Below are positions 16,417-24,259 of a DNA stretch of 29,094 nt, in pieces. Origin of the DNA: an uncultured Bacteroidota bacterium (GTDB lineage: Bacteria; Bacteroidota; Bacteroidia; Flavobacteriales; Schleiferiaceae); assembly GCA_913056475.1 (NCBI GenBank), contig CAJXMS010000002.1, forward strand, positions 1 to 29,094, in the 5' to 3' direction. The position numbers and the translations under genes are program-made. Numbering within the stretch: the stretch's first letter is position 1; the number at the start of each line of letters is the position of its first letter. The notes beneath the pieces are model-generated. The model was not told the DNA's origin. It worked only from the letters and a program-made list of their open reading frames with translations, and searched no databases.

Positions 16417-16424
16417 TAACTTCG
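16417..16424 (+). promoter_or_regulatory. Putative -7 box TAACTTCG of the ftsX promoter
   Basis: TAACTTCG fits the TAnnTTCG variant seen repeatedly here and ends 11 bases before the ftsX ATG, predicting a very short or absent leader. No TTTG -33 box is evident. Confidence 0.4.
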
Positions 16425-16435
16425 CCCCGATTCAT

Positions 16436-17320
16436 ATGGACAAGGCTAATTCAGAAGTACGATTTACGCGGCGGCGCTTGCGCTCTTCCTACATTTCGGT
16501 AATTGTAAGCATTGCCCTGGTGCTTTTTGTCCTGGGCGTGTTTGGCTTGCTGGTGCTCAATGCCCGCAGCATAGCCCGCGAGGTAAAAGAGAATTTCACC
16601 CTCACCTTGCTGTTGGAGGAGGAAGTCTCCCCTGTAGCGGTGAGCCAGTTCCAAAAGAGCCTTTCCATGGCGCCTTACCTGAAAGACCTCCACTTTATTA
16701 GTAAAGAAGAGGCGGCCCAAGAGCTCCGCCAAAGCCTGGACGAAGATTTTGTCCAATTTTTAGGATACAATCCGCTTAGTGATGCCCTGGAGCTGCACCT
16801 CAAGGCCCCTTACGTAAACCGGGACCGCCTGCAGGCGCTGAAAGAGGATTTTGCCGGCAAATCCGTAGTGCAAGAAGTCATTTACGACCAGCCCCTGCTG
16901 GAAGAGCTCAACCAAAACATCCGCCGCATCAGTTATCTGCTCATAGGCGGCGCTGTGCTCCTGGCGCTCATTGCTATCACCCTGATCAATAGCTCCATCC
17001 GGCTGGCCATTTACTCGCGTCGTTTTCTTATCAAAACCATGCAATTGGTAGGTGCCACCCGGGGATTTATCCGGCGCCCCTTTTTGCAGCGCAGCTTTTG
17101 GCACGGTCTCTTAGGGGCCCTGGTAGCCATGCTGCTTTTGAGCGGGCTGCTCTACCTTTTAAGCCAGCAACTCCCGGGCTACGTAGCCCTCCTGCACGGG
17201 TACCAAATGATAATCATTGGCCTTGGGCTCATCCTGGGAGGTATCCTCATTTCCGTAGGTTGTACCTACTTTGCCATTCGCCGGTATTTGCGTCTTACCA
17301 CTGATCAACTTTATTTTTGA
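16436..17320 (+). CDS. ftsX: Cell division protein FtsX (permease-like)
   Basis: FtsX is the membrane partner of the ATPase FtsE and transmits signals to periplasmic peptidoglycan hydrolases at the septum. The 294-residue protein has the family topology. It has a short cytoplasmic N-terminus with RRRLRSSYISVIVS and TM1 (about 18-42). A periplasmic domain (about 45-165) follows, with FTLTLLLEEEVSP and FISKEEAAQEL. Three further helices lie at about 170-190, 222-245 and 253-280. The loop with MQLVGATRGFIRRPFLQR is characteristic and gives high confidence. ftsE is not adjacent, which is usual in Bacteroidota. The DUF3098 gene follows by four bases. The divergent neighbour encodes a SPOR-domain envelope protein, which fits a cell-division theme. 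Confidence 0.95.
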   Translation: MDKANSEVRFTRRRLRSSYISVIVSIALVLFVLGVFGLLVLNARSIAREVKENFTLTLLLEEEVSPVAVSQFQKSLSMAPYLKDLHFISKEEAAQELRQSLDEDFVQFLGYNPLSDALELHLKAPYVNRDRLQALKEDFAGKSVVQEVIYDQPLLEELNQNIRRISYLLIGGAVLLALIAITLINSSIRLAIYSRRFLIKTMQLVGATRGFIRRPFLQRSFWHGLLGALVAMLLLSGLLYLLSQQLPGYVALLHGYQMIIIGLGLILGGILISVGCTYFAIRRYLRLTTDQLYF

Positions 17321-17324
17321 CCTC

Positions 17325-17576
17325 ATGAAAAAGCAAGATTTTGTATTCACCCGCCGTCAATATCTCATCGCCGGATTAGGCCTGGTATTCATGATTATCG
17401 GTTACCTGCTTATGGCCGGTGGCGGCAGCGACGATCCCGCCGTATTTAACCCCGAAATTTTCTCCCCCCGGCGCATCGTTTGGGCGCCCATGCTTATTAT
17501 TTTAGGCATTCTTACGGAAATCTTTGCCATCATGTACCGCCCCCGGGAGGATCAATCCAGCCCCAAGCAAGACTAG
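17325..17576 (+). CDS. DUF3098 family small membrane protein
   Basis: The 83-residue protein has two membrane helices (about residues 12-31 and 51-69) and a short charged tail (RPREDQSSPKQD). The sequence FTRRQYLIAGLGLVFMIIGY and the FSPRRIVWAPMLIILG segment match the DUF3098 family that follows ftsX in Bacteroidota. The function is unknown. I chose ATG 17325, four bases after the ftsX stop, rather than the in-frame ATG at 17271 inside ftsX, because the first residues after it (MKKQDFVFTRRQ) fit the family. Confidence 0.88.
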   Translation: MKKQDFVFTRRQYLIAGLGLVFMIIGYLLMAGGGSDDPAVFNPEIFSPRRIVWAPMLIILGILTEIFAIMYRPREDQSSPKQD

Positions 17577-17587
17577 CGCCCTTCTCC

Positions 17588-17618
17588 GGCATTTTTAGGC
17601 CTCTCGGCCAAATGTGCC
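17588..17618. repeat. Imperfect hairpin ending in GGCCAAATGTGCC between DUF3098 and truB
   Basis: Left arm GGCATTTTTAGGCC (17588-17601), loop TCTC, right arm GGCCAAATGTGCC (17606-17618). It pairs over about 13 positions with one bulge, one mismatch and one wobble. The right arm carries the repeated 9-mer GGCCAAATG. No T-run follows, so terminator function is unlikely. Confidence 0.55.
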
Positions 17619-17715
17619 CTACCCAGCAAGCGCGGCTTTGCTTTCTAAGGAAAGCTTATCCCATTCCACCTGCCCCCTTCCCCGGTATCTTAAGCGGGAA
17701 GGTGGTTTTCACCCC

Positions 17716-18462
17716 GTGCCTTTAAATTTTCAACCTTTGACTCTGGATCCCGAAAAACTCCAGGCTGGCTTCCCCCTTCTGGTCAACAAGCCCCTGCACT
17801 GGACCTCCTTTGACGTGGTAAACAAGCTCCGCTACACCTTACGTCATGCTGGCGGCTTGCGTAAGCTCAAGCTGGGCCACGCCGGAACCCTAGACCCTTT
17901 GGCCACCGGCCTACTCATTCTGGGCGTGGGCCGGCATACCAAGCTTATAGAACAGTACATGGGGCTGCCCAAAACCTACCGCGCCACATTACAATTGGGC
18001 TACGTTACCGATAGTTACGACGCCGAGACCCCCCCGCGGGCCCAAGGATCCTTTGACCACTTAAACACAGCACAGATCGAAGAGGTCCTGGGACAATTTC
18101 AGGGGGAAATATGGCAAAGACCCCCCTTATTTTCGGCGCTCAAAGTGAAAGGCCAAAAAGCTTATGAACTGGCCCGCAAAGGAACTGAGCAGCCATTACC
18201 ACCCCGTCCGGTTCACATCCACCAACTTCAGCTGATAGACCTCACCGACACTGGCCACGTAGAACTGGTCGTAGAATGTAGTAAAGGTACCTATGTGCGG
18301 AGCCTGGCCCACGACCTGGGCGCTAAATTGGGCTGCGGGGCCTACTTAACTCGCTTAGAAAGGACCGCCATCGGGAACTATCACCTGCGTGATGCCTGGG
18401 CGCTTAAAGAGCTGGTAGCCGCTATTGAGAAAGGTCAGTTCCAGCTACCTCAGTCGTCGTAA
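17716..18462 (+). CDS. truB: tRNA pseudouridine(55) synthase TruB
   Basis: TruB converts U55 of tRNA to pseudouridine. The catalytic motif GHAGTLDPLATGLL carries Asp60 (counted from GTG 17716), and LVNKPLHWTSFDVVNKLRY, KTYRATLQLG, RPPLFSALKVKGQKAYELAR and CSKGTYVRSLAHDLG all match the family. The start is uncertain. The frame is open to an ATG at 17614, but the residues before about 17716 resemble translated non-coding DNA and overlap the hairpin. GTG 17716 gives 248 residues, and TTG 17737 is another option. The gene ends 13 bases inside the 3' end of the convergent unknown gene. In many Bacteroidota uppP lies between the DUF3098 gene and truB; here it is absent. Confidence 0.93.
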   Translation: MPLNFQPLTLDPEKLQAGFPLLVNKPLHWTSFDVVNKLRYTLRHAGGLRKLKLGHAGTLDPLATGLLILGVGRHTKLIEQYMGLPKTYRATLQLGYVTDSYDAETPPRAQGSFDHLNTAQIEEVLGQFQGEIWQRPPLFSALKVKGQKAYELARKGTEQPLPPRPVHIHQLQLIDLTDTGHVELVVECSKGTYVRSLAHDLGAKLGCGAYLTRLERTAIGNYHLRDAWALKELVAAIEKGQFQLPQSS

Positions 18463-19175
18463 CGGCTGTTCCAGAGCACCGAATTGAAATTTTTCACCCG
18501 GCTAAAACCGTACAGCAGGGTCATCCCACCTAGTGCTATGAACAGGTAAAAGAAGAAAATCACCCTTATGCTCAGGGAGTGATTATCGTAAGGCCCTATA
18601 AGTAAAGAGCTTGGTATTACCGATACTATGAAAGCACAGAGCCCGGCCAGCGAGCCCATCAAAGCCTTAAAATGACGGAAAGGGAAGACCAGGAGCTTAC
18701 GCAAGGGATGTAAATCCTTGCCCCACTTATGAATGAGGTAGAACCTATCTTTCCCCAGGGGCACAAAAAGCAGGGGGTCTTTGTCCTTATATTCCAGGTG
18801 GAACATCGGGGCCGGCGCCATTATTTTGAAGGCGGAGAGGGTTTGATTTTGGTCTTTTTGGAGCGCTTTCACTTTTCGCGTGGCCTCATAAGGAATCTCG
18901 CCTTTAAAATAGGCCGAGTCCAAGAAGCGCAGGCGATATTGGGTACAGAGCTCTTTTACTTGATCCAGGGTGTAGATTTTTTGGGGATCAAGCTTGCGAA
19001 GGTCCAGTTGCGCGCTTAAGCCTCCGTGGCTAAAAATGCGCCTCAGTATATCTTCTTCTTGCTGATCGTCTTCGGCCAGGATTTGTTTGAAAGCGGCTAA
19101 AACCTCATCGGGATTTTTGCGCTCTTCCCGGGCTTTTAGGCGGTCGAGGGCCTTCTCTAAATCTACTCCAGTCAT
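18450..19175 (-). CDS. Uncharacterised membrane protein with two helices
   Basis: I do not recognise this 241-residue protein. The N-terminal half is soluble and charged (MTGVDLEKALDRLKAREERKNPDEVLAAF). The middle has a repeated-looking segment LQKDQNQTLSAFKIMAPAPMFHLEYKD, covered here as about residues 104-131, with many Phe/Tyr. Two membrane helices lie at about 174-192 and 207-228. A short C-terminal tail ends SVLWNSRYDD. A domain similar to hydrolases or kinases is not apparent. Its stop overlaps the end of truB by 13 bases in convergent orientation. ATG 19175 follows a TATCTTCG box at 19216-19223. The composition resembles the neighbours, so it looks like a native gene rather than a recent acquisition. 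Confidence 0.75.
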   Translation of the reverse strand: MTGVDLEKALDRLKAREERKNPDEVLAAFKQILAEDDQQEEDILRRIFSHGGLSAQLDLRKLDPQKIYTLDQVKELCTQYRLRFLDSAYFKGEIPYEATRKVKALQKDQNQTLSAFKIMAPAPMFHLEYKDKDPLLFVPLGKDRFYLIHKWGKDLHPLRKLLVFPFRHFKALMGSLAGLCAFIVSVIPSSLLIGPYDNHSLSIRVIFFFYLFIALGGMTLLYGFSRVKNFNSVLWNSRYDD

Positions 19176-19215
19176 TACTCCTTCAGCTTTAATTCTACAT
19201 TATCTCCGAGCAGGG

Positions 19216-19223
19216 CGAAGATA
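19216..19223 (-). promoter_or_regulatory. Putative -7 box TATCTTCG for the unknown membrane protein
   Basis: Minus-strand TATCTTCG lies 40 bases before ATG 19175, with TTTT at 19246-19249 as a loose -33 candidate. It is divergent to the box at 19292-19299. Confidence 0.4.
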
Positions 19224-19291
19224 AAAATTAACATCTTATTAGCCTAAAACCGGGCCACGGCAAGCTAGTTCATAGGCCGGTCAAATTTCGG

Positions 19292-19299
19292 TACTTTCG
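19292..19299 (+). promoter_or_regulatory. Putative -7 box TACTTTCG for the MmcQ/YjbR-DUF502 pair
   Basis: TACTTTCG ends 18 bases before ATG 19318. Upstream TTCA near 19269 is only a loose -33 match. Confidence 0.4.
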
Positions 19300-19317
19300 T
19301 CTCATCATTCCACCTCC

Positions 19318-19695
19318 ATGCGCTATTCACTTGATCTAGAAGGCATCCGTTCCTGGGCCTTATCCAAGCCGCGGGTAAGCGAGGAAATGCCCTTTGGCCC
19401 GGACACCCTGGTATTTAAGGTGGCCCAAAAAGTTTTCCTGCTCATTAATTTAGACTCCCAGCCCCTGCACCTCACCTTTAAAGGCCCGCCAGCGCAGAAT
19501 GAATTAATGCGGGGCCAACACCCTTCCTTGCGCCCGGGCTATCACAGCAATAAAAAACACTGGAACTCCTTGAGCCTGGACGGCAGCGTCCCGGGGCCCG
19601 AAGTGTGGCAATGGCTAGAAGAATCTTACGGGCTGGTGGTAGCGAAGCTGCCCAGATATTTGCAAAAAGAAATCGCTAAGGAAGCCCTCTCATGA
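19318..19695 (+). CDS. MmcQ/YjbR family protein
   Basis: The 125-residue product matches the small MmcQ/YjbR (CyaY-like fold) family. It shows SKPRVSEEMPFGPDTLVFKVAQKVFLLI in the first third (given here by position, about 16-43), followed by LTFKGPPAQNELMRGQHPSL, GYHSNKKHWNSLSLDGSVP and the C-terminal ESYGLVVAKLP. Members are predicted DNA-binding or structural proteins whose physiological role is poorly known. The stop codon overlaps the ATG of the next gene (ATGA), so the two are translationally coupled. Confidence 0.87.
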   Translation: MRYSLDLEGIRSWALSKPRVSEEMPFGPDTLVFKVAQKVFLLINLDSQPLHLTFKGPPAQNELMRGQHPSLRPGYHSNKKHWNSLSLDGSVPGPEVWQWLEESYGLVVAKLPRYLQKEIAKEALS

Positions 19696-20264
19696 AAAAC
19701 CTCTTCAAATACTTTATCCAGGGACTACTGGTGCTGGTCCCCATCGCCGTCACTATTTACCTGCTCGTGCAGCTCTTTTTGTTGCTGGATTCATTTAACC
19801 CCCTTAATGTGCCCGGCCTGGGTATTATCCTCACCGCGGTAGTGGTTACTGCCTCCGGGTATGTAGTTAATCACTTCGTTTCCGAAAGGATGAAGGCCTG
19901 GGGCGACCGAATCCTGCAGCGCATGCCGCTGCTCGGAATGGTGTACACCGCTGTAAAAGACCTTATGGGGGCCTTCGTAGGTCCTAAAAAGAACTTTAAA
20001 AACCCGGTTCTCGTAAAGCTTTACGAACACTCCGAAATCCGGCGCCTGGGCTTTATTACCGATGAAGAATTAAGACTATCCGCTCACCAAGACTTGATCG
20101 CGGTTTACTGCCCCCATAGCTACAATATTTCGGGCAACCTCTACCTAGTACCCAGTAGCTACGTGGAAAAGGTACCTTTCTCCAGTGGCGATGTAATGAA
20201 ATATGCCATGTCAGGTGGCATTACCCGTCTCGAGCCCCGGAACGCCAGCTCAGACCTTAGTTAA
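19692..20264 (+). CDS. DUF502 family membrane protein
   Basis: The 190-residue protein starts with a membrane helix (about 8-32, FIQGLLVLVPIAVTIYLLVQLF), then a second (about 41-63, GLGIILTAVVVTASGYVVNHF). The conserved DUF502 segment RMPLLGMVYTAVKDLMGAF and the C-terminal VPSSYVEKVPFSSGDVMKYAMSGG confirm the family, whose function is unknown. It overlaps the stop of the MmcQ/YjbR gene by four bases. Confidence 0.9.
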   Translation: MKNLFKYFIQGLLVLVPIAVTIYLLVQLFLLLDSFNPLNVPGLGIILTAVVVTASGYVVNHFVSERMKAWGDRILQRMPLLGMVYTAVKDLMGAFVGPKKNFKNPVLVKLYEHSEIRRLGFITDEELRLSAHQDLIAVYCPHSYNISGNLYLVPSSYVEKVPFSSGDVMKYAMSGGITRLEPRNASSDLS

Positions 20265-20359
20265 TGCCTGTCCCAGGAGTCAAGTAGCTAGGCCAGCCTG
20301 TTCGATAGCAGGGCTTGCGCCGCCTAAAGCCGCGATCGGACAGTATTGAAGGACACTCG

Positions 20360-20713
20360 CTAAGCCGCCGGCTTTTCGCCCAGGCGTAGCAAAAGGGAGT
20401 TGATAAAGCTCAAGAGCAAGCTGAAAAGTAGGGCCCACCAAAAATTAGCAATTTGGAAAGAAGCCAGTAGATAATCAGCCGTGAGTACCACCAGTGCATT
20501 GACCACCAAGAGAAACAGCCCTAAAGTAACTACCGTGGCCGGAATGGTTAAAATCACCAGCACCGGCTTTACCGTTAGGTTGAGTAAGGCCAATACCACC
20601 GCTACGGCCAGAGCCCCCAAAATACCATTTATTTGAACGGCATCTCCTAGTATCCAGCCCGTAATAAACACCGCCAGGGCGTTCACCATCAATTTTATCA
20701 GCAGGTTTTTCAT
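20360..20713 (-). CDS. PF04020-type ('phage holin family'/YvlD-like) membrane protein
   Basis: The 117-residue protein is almost entirely hydrophobic, with four predicted helices (about 6-24, 29-50, 54-80, 90-108). The pattern LLNLTVKPVLVILTIPATVVTLGLF, seen around residues 43-67, is characteristic of this family, in which NxxxKPxL and P..ITLG-like positions recur. It is often labelled phage holin by databases, but there is no phage gene nearby and the family is chromosomal in many bacteria. It is divergent from the M1 peptidase gene. Confidence 0.88.
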   Translation of the reverse strand: MKNLLIKLMVNALAVFITGWILGDAVQINGILGALAVAVVLALLNLTVKPVLVILTIPATVVTLGLFLLVVNALVVLTADYLLASFQIANFWWALLFSLLLSFINSLLLRLGEKPAA

Positions 20714-20808
20714 TTCTATCTTGCGTGCGAGTTTTAAGCGTTAAAATTAAGCTTACCTTAAGAAAATGGCGCTCCAGCTTATCGCTAATTTGAAAACGAA
20801 AGTACGCA

Positions 20809-22695
20809 ATGAAAAAAACATATTTACTTGCCCTGCCTCTAATCATCGGGCTTCTGACCAGCTGCCAGAACGGCAAGCAATCTTCAAATAAAAGCCCCGA
20901 AAAATCAGGGCCTAAGGATACAACTGCCATGGTAAATGACCCCCACTCCTACGCCCAACCCGAAAAAGCGGTGGTAAGCCATCTGAATTGGGACGCCCGG
21001 GTACTTTTTGATAGTGCCACCATCGTAGCTACCGCCACCTGGGATATCAAAGCACCCGAAAAGACCGACCAAATCGTTTTTGACACCTACGACCTTAGTA
21101 TCCAGGAAGTAAAGGTGGATGGCCAGAGAGCGGATTTCACCCTAGGGGCTTTTCAGGAAGACCAGGGACGCCCCCTTACCGTAAGCCTGCCGGCTAATGC
21201 TCAAAAGGTAAGGATCGATTATCGGACCGGCGACAGCGCCCGTGCCCTGCAGTGGCTTTCCCCCGAACAAACCGCCTCGGGCAGCGCTCGCTTCCTGTTC
21301 ACCCAGAGCCAGGCTATTTTAGCCCGCTCCTGGGTGCCCTGCCAAGACAGTCCCGGCATCCGCTTTACTTACGAAGCAGACGTCCAGGTTCCGGAAGGAA
21401 TGCTGGCGCTTATGAGTGCCCAAAATCCGCAAGAAAAAAACGAGACGGGCCAGTACCACTTTGAAATGCCCCAACCCATCCCCTCCTACTTAATGGCCCT
21501 GGCGGTAGGAGATATCCGCTTTAAGGCCATCAGCGAAAGAACCGGCGTGTATGCCGAGCAGCCCTTACTGGATAAAGCAGCTTATGAGTTTGCCGACTTA
21601 GAGAAGATGGTGCAAGCAGCTGAAGAACTCTACGGGCCTTACGCCTGGGGGCGTTATGATATTATCGTCCTGCCGCCTTCCTTTCCCTTTGGCGGAATGG
21701 AAAACCCCCGGCTCACCTTTGCCACCCCTACCATCCTGGCCGGCGATCGCAGCCTGGTAAGCCTGGTGGCGCACGAGCTGGCCCACAGCTGGAGTGGCAA
21801 CCTGGTAACCAATGCCACCTGGAATGATTTCTGGCTCAATGAGGGCTTTACCGTTTACTTCGAACACCGCATTATGGAAGAGGTGTACGGCCGTGATTAC
21901 AGTGAAATGCTAGCCAGCCTTACGCGCAGCGAACTCAAAGAAGATGCGGCCGCCATGCTTGAAGAACGTCCGGAAGATACCAAGCTCAAACTGGACCTGG
22001 CAGGGCGCAATCCCGATGAAGGAGTGACCAGTATTCCTTACAATAAAGGTTACTTTTTCCTGCGGCTCATCGAAGAAGAAGTAGGCCGCAGCCGCTTTGA
22101 TACTTTCCTGCGGAATTACTTTGATAAACACCAATTTGAAGTAATGACCACCGAAGCCTTTCTAAGCTACCTCCAGGAAAACCTCCTCTCGGCCGAGCAG
22201 TATGAACGTTTGCAAATAGACACTTGGATTTACAAAAAAGGCCTCCCCGAAAATTTACCTAAAGTGCCTTCCCAGCGCTTTGCCAAGGTAGCGCAGGCCC
22301 TGGAAGAATTTATGAAGGCAGGTACGCTGCCGGCCCAAAAGCAGACCGCCGCCTGGACCACCCATGAATGGCTACACTTCCTTCATAAGCTCCCGGATAG
22401 CGTAACGGTCAATGAGCTTCAACGCCTCGATGAAGCCTACCATTTTAGTCAAAGCGGAAACAGCGAAATCCTGGCTGCCTGGTTCCAGCCCACTATCCGG
22501 GCCGGTTATGAACCCATCTACAGCCGGGTAGACTCCTTTCTCGTCCAGGTAGGCCGCCGCAAATTCCTCACGCCTACCTATGCCGCCTTGCAGGAAAGTG
22601 GCCGGGCAGACCTCGCCCAGGCCATTTACCAAAAGGCTCGCCCCGGCTACCATGCCGTAAGTCGGGAAACGCTGGATGAACTGCTTGATCCCTAA
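20809..22695 (+). CDS. M1 family zinc metallopeptidase lipoprotein (leukotriene A4 hydrolase-like aminopeptidase)
   Basis: This 628-residue enzyme should cleave amino-terminal residues from peptides outside the inner membrane. The signal peptide ends LLTSC with lipid-attachment Cys19. The N-terminal beta-sandwich domain (about 45-240) is followed by the catalytic domain. This has the GGMEN exopeptidase motif (295-299), HELAH (322-326) and Glu345 in WLNEGF, the complete HExxH-18-E zinc site. The C-terminal helical domain (about 490-628) resembles the leukotriene A4 hydrolase C-terminal domain, and PSYLMALAVGD also fits that subfamily. The gene stands alone, divergent from the PF04020 gene, with only a degenerate CTAATTTG upstream as a promoter candidate. 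A terminator lies at 22778-22804. Confidence 0.94.
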   Translation: MKKTYLLALPLIIGLLTSCQNGKQSSNKSPEKSGPKDTTAMVNDPHSYAQPEKAVVSHLNWDARVLFDSATIVATATWDIKAPEKTDQIVFDTYDLSIQEVKVDGQRADFTLGAFQEDQGRPLTVSLPANAQKVRIDYRTGDSARALQWLSPEQTASGSARFLFTQSQAILARSWVPCQDSPGIRFTYEADVQVPEGMLALMSAQNPQEKNETGQYHFEMPQPIPSYLMALAVGDIRFKAISERTGVYAEQPLLDKAAYEFADLEKMVQAAEELYGPYAWGRYDIIVLPPSFPFGGMENPRLTFATPTILAGDRSLVSLVAHELAHSWSGNLVTNATWNDFWLNEGFTVYFEHRIMEEVYGRDYSEMLASLTRSELKEDAAAMLEERPEDTKLKLDLAGRNPDEGVTSIPYNKGYFFLRLIEEEVGRSRFDTFLRNYFDKHQFEVMTTEAFLSYLQENLLSAEQYERLQIDTWIYKKGLPENLPKVPSQRFAKVAQALEEFMKAGTLPAQKQTAAWTTHEWLHFLHKLPDSVTVNELQRLDEAYHFSQSGNSEILAAWFQPTIRAGYEPIYSRVDSFLVQVGRRKFLTPTYAALQESGRADLAQAIYQKARPGYHAVSRETLDELLDP

Positions 22696-22777
22696 ACATT
22701 TCAGCCATTTTTTCCTTAATCGGAAGTCGAAAGTAGGATCGTAAAGCGCTGGGCGCCTAGTCGAGGTTCCTTGGCAG

Positions 22778-22804
22778 CGGGGAAGCCCTTGCCCCGTTTT
22801 GTTT
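22778..22804 (+). terminator. Intrinsic terminator after the M1 peptidase gene
   Basis: CGGGGAA (22778-22784), loop GCCC, TT-G-CCCCG (22789-22796) with one bulge, followed by TTTTGTTT. It lies about 80 bases after the peptidase stop and immediately before the lpd promoter box. Confidence 0.6.
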
Positions 22805-22807
22805 CGC

Positions 22808-22815
22808 TAATTTTG
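22808..22815 (+). promoter_or_regulatory. Putative -7 box TAATTTTG of the lpd operon
   Basis: TAATTTTG matches TAnnTTTG, 37 bases before the lpd ATG. A TTG at 22789-22791 gives a 16-base spacing, shorter than the usual -33 distance. Confidence 0.5.
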
Positions 22816-22852
22816 CCTTTTAAAGCTATCCCTCCCTCGAAAATTAGAATAC

Positions 22853-24250
22853 ATGGAAAAATTTGACGTTGCCATCATTGGTTCAGGACCCGGTGGATAC
22901 GTAGGCGCCATCCGCTGTGCTCAATTAGGCCTTAAAACAGCCCTAATCGAAAAGTACCCCACCCTGGGCGGTACCTGTCTCAATGTGGGTTGTATCCCCT
23001 CCAAAGCCCTGCTTGACTCTTCGGAGCACTTTATCAAAGCCCAAAAAGAATTTAAAGAGCACGGCATTAAGATTAACACGCCCAAGGTGGACATGAAACA
23101 GATGATCAACCGCAAAAAGAAGGTGGTCGATCAAACCTGTGACGGCGTGAAATTCTTAATGGACAAAAATAAAGTAAGCGTATATCAGGGCTTAGGCTCC
23201 TTCGAGGACGAACACACCCTCAAAATATCGGGCGAAAAAGAAGATAAAATTCAGGCCGATAAGATCGTAATCGCAACCGGTAGTAAACCCACCGAGCTTC
23301 CCTTTGCCAAGTTTGATAAAGAGCGAATTATCTCCAGCACCGAGGCCCTTAATCTCCAGGAAGTACCCCAAAAAATGGTAGTGATAGGCGCCGGCATTAT
23401 CGGGCTAGAGCTCAGCAGTGTTTATGCCCGCCTGGGCGCCGAGGTACAGGTTATTGAATACATGGACCGCGCCATTCCCACCTACGACAAAGCCATGAGC
23501 AAGGAAATTGTTAAAAGCCTGAAAAAAATTGGCATCAAATTCCACTTCAGCCATCAGGTGACCGAGGTAAGTAGGAAAGGCGACAGCGTAACCGTCAAAG
23601 CACAAGATAAGAAAGAGCAAGAAGTAAGCTGGGAAGCAGACTATTGTCTGGTAGCCGTGGGCCGTTCGGCCTACACGCAGGGCTTAGCGCTGGACAAAGC
23701 GGGGCTCAAAACCGACGATAGGGGTAAGCTCGTGGTAAACCAGCAGATGCAAACCGAGAAGGACCACATCTACGCCATCGGTGATGTCGTATACGGAGCC
23801 ATGCTGGCCCACAAAGCAGAAGAAGAAGGTACCCTGGTGGCCGAGCTCATCGCCGGCGAAAAGCCCCATATCGATTATAACCTCATCCCCAGTGTGGTTT
23901 ATACCTGGCCGGAAGTAGCCAGTGTAGGCCAAACCGAGGAAGCGCTCAAAGAGGAAGGGCGGGCCATCAAAACCGGCAGCTTTCCCTTCCGCGCCCTGGG
24001 CCGTTCCCGGGCCAGTGGCGATATGGAAGGACTGGTCAAGGTGATTTCGGATAAAGAAACGGACGAAGTGCTGGGCGTCCACATGATCGGGCCCCGGGTG
24101 GCCGACCTCATCGCTGAGGCCGTAACCGCCATGGAATTCCGGGCTTCCGCGGAAGACATAGCCCGGATGAGCCATGCCCATCCCACTTACGCCGAAGCCG
24201 TAAAGGAAGCGGCTCTCGCAGCCACCGAAAATCGCCCCATTCATGTGTAA
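22853..24250 (+). CDS. lpdA: Dihydrolipoyl dehydrogenase
   Basis: This is the E3 flavoenzyme of the pyruvate and 2-oxoglutarate dehydrogenase complexes and the glycine cleavage system, which reoxidises dihydrolipoamide with NAD. The 465-residue protein has the FAD motif IGSGPGGYVGAI (9-20), redox cysteines Cys42 and Cys47 (GGTCLNVGCIPSK), the NAD-binding VIGAGIIGLELSSVYARLG in the middle, the second FAD motif YAIGDV, and the catalytic His443-Glu448 pair in HPTYAE near the C-terminus. All key residues are present. No E1 or E2 gene is adjacent. It is followed after nine bases by the hybrid kinase gene and is probably its operon leader. Confidence 0.97.
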   Translation: MEKFDVAIIGSGPGGYVGAIRCAQLGLKTALIEKYPTLGGTCLNVGCIPSKALLDSSEHFIKAQKEFKEHGIKINTPKVDMKQMINRKKKVVDQTCDGVKFLMDKNKVSVYQGLGSFEDEHTLKISGEKEDKIQADKIVIATGSKPTELPFAKFDKERIISSTEALNLQEVPQKMVVIGAGIIGLELSSVYARLGAEVQVIEYMDRAIPTYDKAMSKEIVKSLKKIGIKFHFSHQVTEVSRKGDSVTVKAQDKKEQEVSWEADYCLVAVGRSAYTQGLALDKAGLKTDDRGKLVVNQQMQTEKDHIYAIGDVVYGAMLAHKAEEEGTLVAELIAGEKPHIDYNLIPSVVYTWPEVASVGQTEEALKEEGRAIKTGSFPFRALGRSRASGDMEGLVKVISDKETDEVLGVHMIGPRVADLIAEAVTAMEFRASAEDIARMSHAHPTYAEAVKEAALAATENRPIHV

Positions 24251-24259
24251 AAAAACCTG

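Noticed and set aside
20360..20713. Evidence for a prophage from a 'holin' gene
   Set aside because: The protein is of the PF04020 chromosomal membrane type and no phage genes are nearby.
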